From: JBFLVQ01 sp040758525
GTDB lineage: Bacteria > Acidobacteriota > Blastocatellia > Chloracidobacteriales > JADJPF01
Direction: 5' to 3'
Assembly (NCBI GenBank): GCA_040758525.1
Contig: JBFLVQ010000354.1
Location: 1-9,694 of the forward strand
DNA length: 9,694 bases
Below are positions 7,659-9,694 of this stretch, in pieces; the first letter of the stretch is position 1, and each line of letters opens with the position of its first letter. The notes below the pieces were generated by a model that saw only the letters and a list, made by a program, of their open reading frames with translations, did no database searches and was not told where the DNA came from. The position numbers and the translations under genes were made by a program.

Positions 7659-8705
7659 TTAAACATCATCCCAGCGACAGAGTTCTGTCATTGCTACAAG
7701 AATTTTGCGCTGGCCACTGTATGACTTACGTCCATGTGCAGTCAATATATTATCGAGCATCAATATATCCATTTCTTGCCAGGGAAAAATAATTGCTTCT
7801 TGTTGATAAGCTTCAGATAGCTCGTCTAAAACTGACTGTTCAATTATAGAGGCATCGCCATAGTAGGTATTATTAGGAAGTTCCTCTTCGTGAAACTGTT
7901 CTAACAATTTCTCACGTATACTCTGATCCAGTGTCGAAATGTGAAAAAAAGTAAGATGATTGAACCAAGCCATTTCACCGCTTCTAGGGTGTTTTGCCAC
8001 AACCCGACGGACCTGGCGAGTTTTTAATCGATTACAATCTTTCCATTCAACGCTAATCTTATTGTTACGACAATATTCTTCCACTAAAGTTCTATCTGTA
8101 GCCTGAAAAGCAGTTTGCCAAGAAAGACCTAAACCTTCTGTAAAGTTTCGCACATACATATAACTCTTTTCCATAAAGCGCTCTTTTACTTTCGAACTAA
8201 GACGCTGAAAAATTTTGCGAGTATCAGCAATAGGTGTTTCACCACCTTCTTGTGCTGGAGTAACACAGAAGAAGAAGATCCTTAAAGGGAAAGTAAGATT
8301 ATATGACTGCTCATTATGAAGAAATATACTCTGATTAGCTGGATAATCAGTTGAAGTATATACATTACCGCTTACCTGACTACGTGGTGAAGAGCGCTCA
8401 TTATATTCTAATGCTGTTCCAGAAACAGTATTAACAAACTGTTCAAAGTCTTCTACTGATTTTACTCTGAAACCTCTGAAGAGAATTGCGCCATGTTTTA
8501 ACAATTGTGTTTCGATAAACTCTCTATTTTTTTTCGCCCAGGCTATTAAGTTAATATTATCGATACTAGGCTCTATTACCAGTGGCAACCTTTTTTCAGG
8601 ATCAAAGTAACTCATTTTAATTAATGCCTCTTCTGATAGCCTGATAGTGTTTTGCCTAATGGGTTTAAACTTGCTGAAACCGTCTTTGTTTCCTGTATAA
8701 TTCAT
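7659..8705 (-). CDS. TauD/SyrP-like Fe(II)/2-oxoglutarate oxygenase, copy 1
   Basis: This 348-residue protein aligns end to end with the next gene, at roughly half identical residues by eye. Motifs: GAILFRGF at 72-79; the iron pair H130-x-E132 in LHNEQSY; GGETPIADTRKIF near 154; the distal iron ligand H324 in LTAHGRK; and R333 in GQRKILVAM, the probable 2-oxoglutarate anchor. The HNE form of the facial triad is common in SyrP-like enzymes of NRPS clusters, which hydroxylate amino acids on carrier domains. I infer a beta-hydroxylase (for example of Asp or Asn), but the substrate is not readable. The ATG at 8705 lies 26 bp after the thioesterase stop and has a purine-rich GAGAGAG run just upstream, so translation is probably linked to the NRPS gene. 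Its SYNLTFPLRIFFFC segment differs from the SYCHNWPTKLWFLC of copy 2, which argues for split roles after duplication. Confidence 0.88.
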   Translation of the reverse strand: MNYTGNKDGFSKFKPIRQNTIRLSEEALIKMSYFDPEKRLPLVIEPSIDNINLIAWAKKNREFIETQLLKHGAILFRGFRVKSVEDFEQFVNTVSGTALEYNERSSPRSQVSGNVYTSTDYPANQSIFLHNEQSYNLTFPLRIFFFCVTPAQEGGETPIADTRKIFQRLSSKVKERFMEKSYMYVRNFTEGLGLSWQTAFQATDRTLVEEYCRNNKISVEWKDCNRLKTRQVRRVVAKHPRSGEMAWFNHLTFFHISTLDQSIREKLLEQFHEEELPNNTYYGDASIIEQSVLDELSEAYQQEAIIFPWQEMDILMLDNILTAHGRKSYSGQRKILVAMTELCRWDDV

Positions 8706-8731
8706 AGCTCTCTCATTTCTTACTATTAGAA

Positions 8732-9694
8732 CTACATCTGTGACTTACTAAGAGCTTGTCGTAACTTATCTGCCAATTCTTGAACATGTGGTTCATAAAC
8801 CATAGTAGGGTGAGTGCCTGACACAACCTCAATCTCTATAGGCAGTGAGGAAAATTTACTCCAACCCCGTGTCGGATCTTGTAATAAATAGGCGTACGGA
8901 TGCTCACTACAATCCTTAGCCATTTCTCTAGCGCGAAAAAGAGTTATTCGGTTTGGATATACTTGTGGCTTGTAATTATGTACAGCTTGGAAATTGGATC
9001 TATAAAGTTTTAAAAAGCTGCTAGCTTGGTCAAGATCAGTATCTGCAGGTATAAAATGACAACTCTTTGCTTGTTCGAGAAAATAATTGATCTGTTCATC
9101 TGATGACAATCGCCGCAATTCTTCTACTGATATCGGTATATCATTCTCCTCAGATATCATTATTAAGAATGCAGTGTCAGGAGATGTGCCGTCATCTGCT
9201 AATGGCACTGGTACAATGCAATCAAATAGAGCTAATAACGCTACTTTCTCACCCTGCTTATTTAATTGCTGTGCCATTTCGAAGGCAACAACTCCACCTG
9301 TAGACCATCCTCCTAGAAAGTATGGTCCCAAAGGTTGAGCCTTGCGTAGTTCAGTAATGTAACCTGTAGCCATTTCTTCAACTGTACTTAGAGGCTGTTG
9401 TTGTCCATCCACACCTATGGCTTGCAATCCAAAAAAAGGCTGATCGGAACCTAGATGACGAGCTAGATCTATATAGCAAAATGTTGTTCCGCCGGCTGGA
9501 TGTACACAAAAGAAAGGTGGTTTTAACCCTCTAGGTTGAATTTTCACTAAGACGGATGAAGGTAATGGATCAACTTGTTGACGTAAAAAGACAGCCAACC
9601 GTTCAATAGTGGCTTCTTGAAATAGTGTAGCCAATGGAATATGTCTGCCTAATAAATTCTTGATTTTGGCTATTAAACGTACAGCTAGTAGAGA
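8732..9694 (-). CDS. NRPS terminal segment, PCP (C-terminal half) plus thioesterase (5' end outside window)
   Basis: The frame is open to the right edge, giving 320 residues. The first residues read SLLAVRLIAKIKNLLGRHIP, the carrier-protein sequence that follows GGH in the usual motif, so residue 1 is most likely the phosphopantetheine serine itself. The carrier ends near residue 40 (LATLFQEATIERLAVFLRQ). A type I thioesterase follows: VHPAGGTTF near 64, nucleophile S131 in GGWSTGG, probable acid D158 in LALFDCIVP, and base H295 in SGTHPTMVYEPH. By family knowledge it takes the full peptide from the PCP and releases it by hydrolysis or ring closure. A TTG at 9634 could be mistaken for the start of a free type II thioesterase, but the carrier sequence continues in frame upstream of it. 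The gene therefore belongs to a larger NRPS carrying the last module. It lies first in this part of the operon, upstream of the FAAL subunit that starts the chain. Confidence 0.93.
   Translation of the reverse strand, partial: SLLAVRLIAKIKNLLGRHIPLATLFQEATIERLAVFLRQQVDPLPSSVLVKIQPRGLKPPFFCVHPAGGTTFCYIDLARHLGSDQPFFGLQAIGVDGQQQPLSTVEEMATGYITELRKAQPLGPYFLGGWSTGGVVAFEMAQQLNKQGEKVALLALFDCIVPVPLADDGTSPDTAFLIMISEENDIPISVEELRRLSSDEQINYFLEQAKSCHFIPADTDLDQASSFLKLYRSNFQAVHNYKPQVYPNRITLFRAREMAKDCSEHPYAYLLQDPTRGWSKFSSLPIEIEVVSGTHPTMVYEPHVQELADKLRQALSKSQM

Noticed and set aside
7607..7669. Extended N-terminus for the second oxygenase starting at 7669
   Set aside because: The extra 21 residues have no match in the paralogue and overlap the previous gene, while the ATG at 7606 has a good ribosome site and gives the same length as the paralogue.
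9087..9338. Two overlapping plus-strand open frames of 83 and 66 codons
   Set aside because: Antisense to the thioesterase domain and without motifs.

Overview
The window is a dense, single-strand piece of a lipopeptide-type nonribosomal peptide (NRPS) gene cluster. All six genes are on the minus strand and read from the right edge to the left edge. Gaps are 26 to 71 bp and no terminator or promoter is evident between genes, so they look like one operon. The two outer genes are cut by the window edges. There is no gene-free stretch over 300 bp, and I see no tRNA, rRNA, CRISPR array or mobile element.

Layout in order of transcription: (1) the 3' end of an NRPS gene, a peptidyl carrier protein (PCP) half starting at its phosphopantetheine serine, followed by a thioesterase (right edge to 8732); (2) and (3) two tandem, clearly paralogous Fe(II)/2-oxoglutarate oxygenases of the TauD/SyrP type (8705-7659 and 7606-6560); (4) a CmlA-type diiron beta-hydroxylase with a metallo-beta-lactamase fold (6502-4916); (5) a 4-hydroxyphenylpyruvate dioxygenase homologue whose active-site substitutions point to 4-hydroxymandelate synthase (4844-3729); (6) the 5' end of a large NRPS gene starting with a fatty acyl-AMP ligase (FAAL), an acyl carrier protein (ACP), a condensation domain and the first residues of an adenylation domain (3683 to left edge).

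How the parts fit (inference): the FAAL would activate a fatty acid and load it on the adjacent ACP. The first condensation domain would join it to the first amino acid, and the thioesterase on the rightmost gene would release the finished, possibly cyclised, chain. The three oxygenases would beta-hydroxylate carrier-bound or free amino acids. Hydroxymandelate synthase would make 4-hydroxymandelate, the usual first step to 4-hydroxyphenylglycine. The closest conceptual match I know is the ramoplanin/enduracidin kind of lipodepsipeptide. Two SyrP-like enzymes next to a CmlA-like enzyme and a hydroxymandelate synthase is not a set I can assign to a named product.

Organism: a bacterium with DNA of about 40% GC by eye. 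That argues against the high-GC actinomycetes and myxobacteria where most such clusters were described. FAAL-started NRPSs and SyrP-like enzymes occur in low-GC Gram-negatives (cyanobacteria, some gammaproteobacteria), but the sequence here does not settle the taxon.
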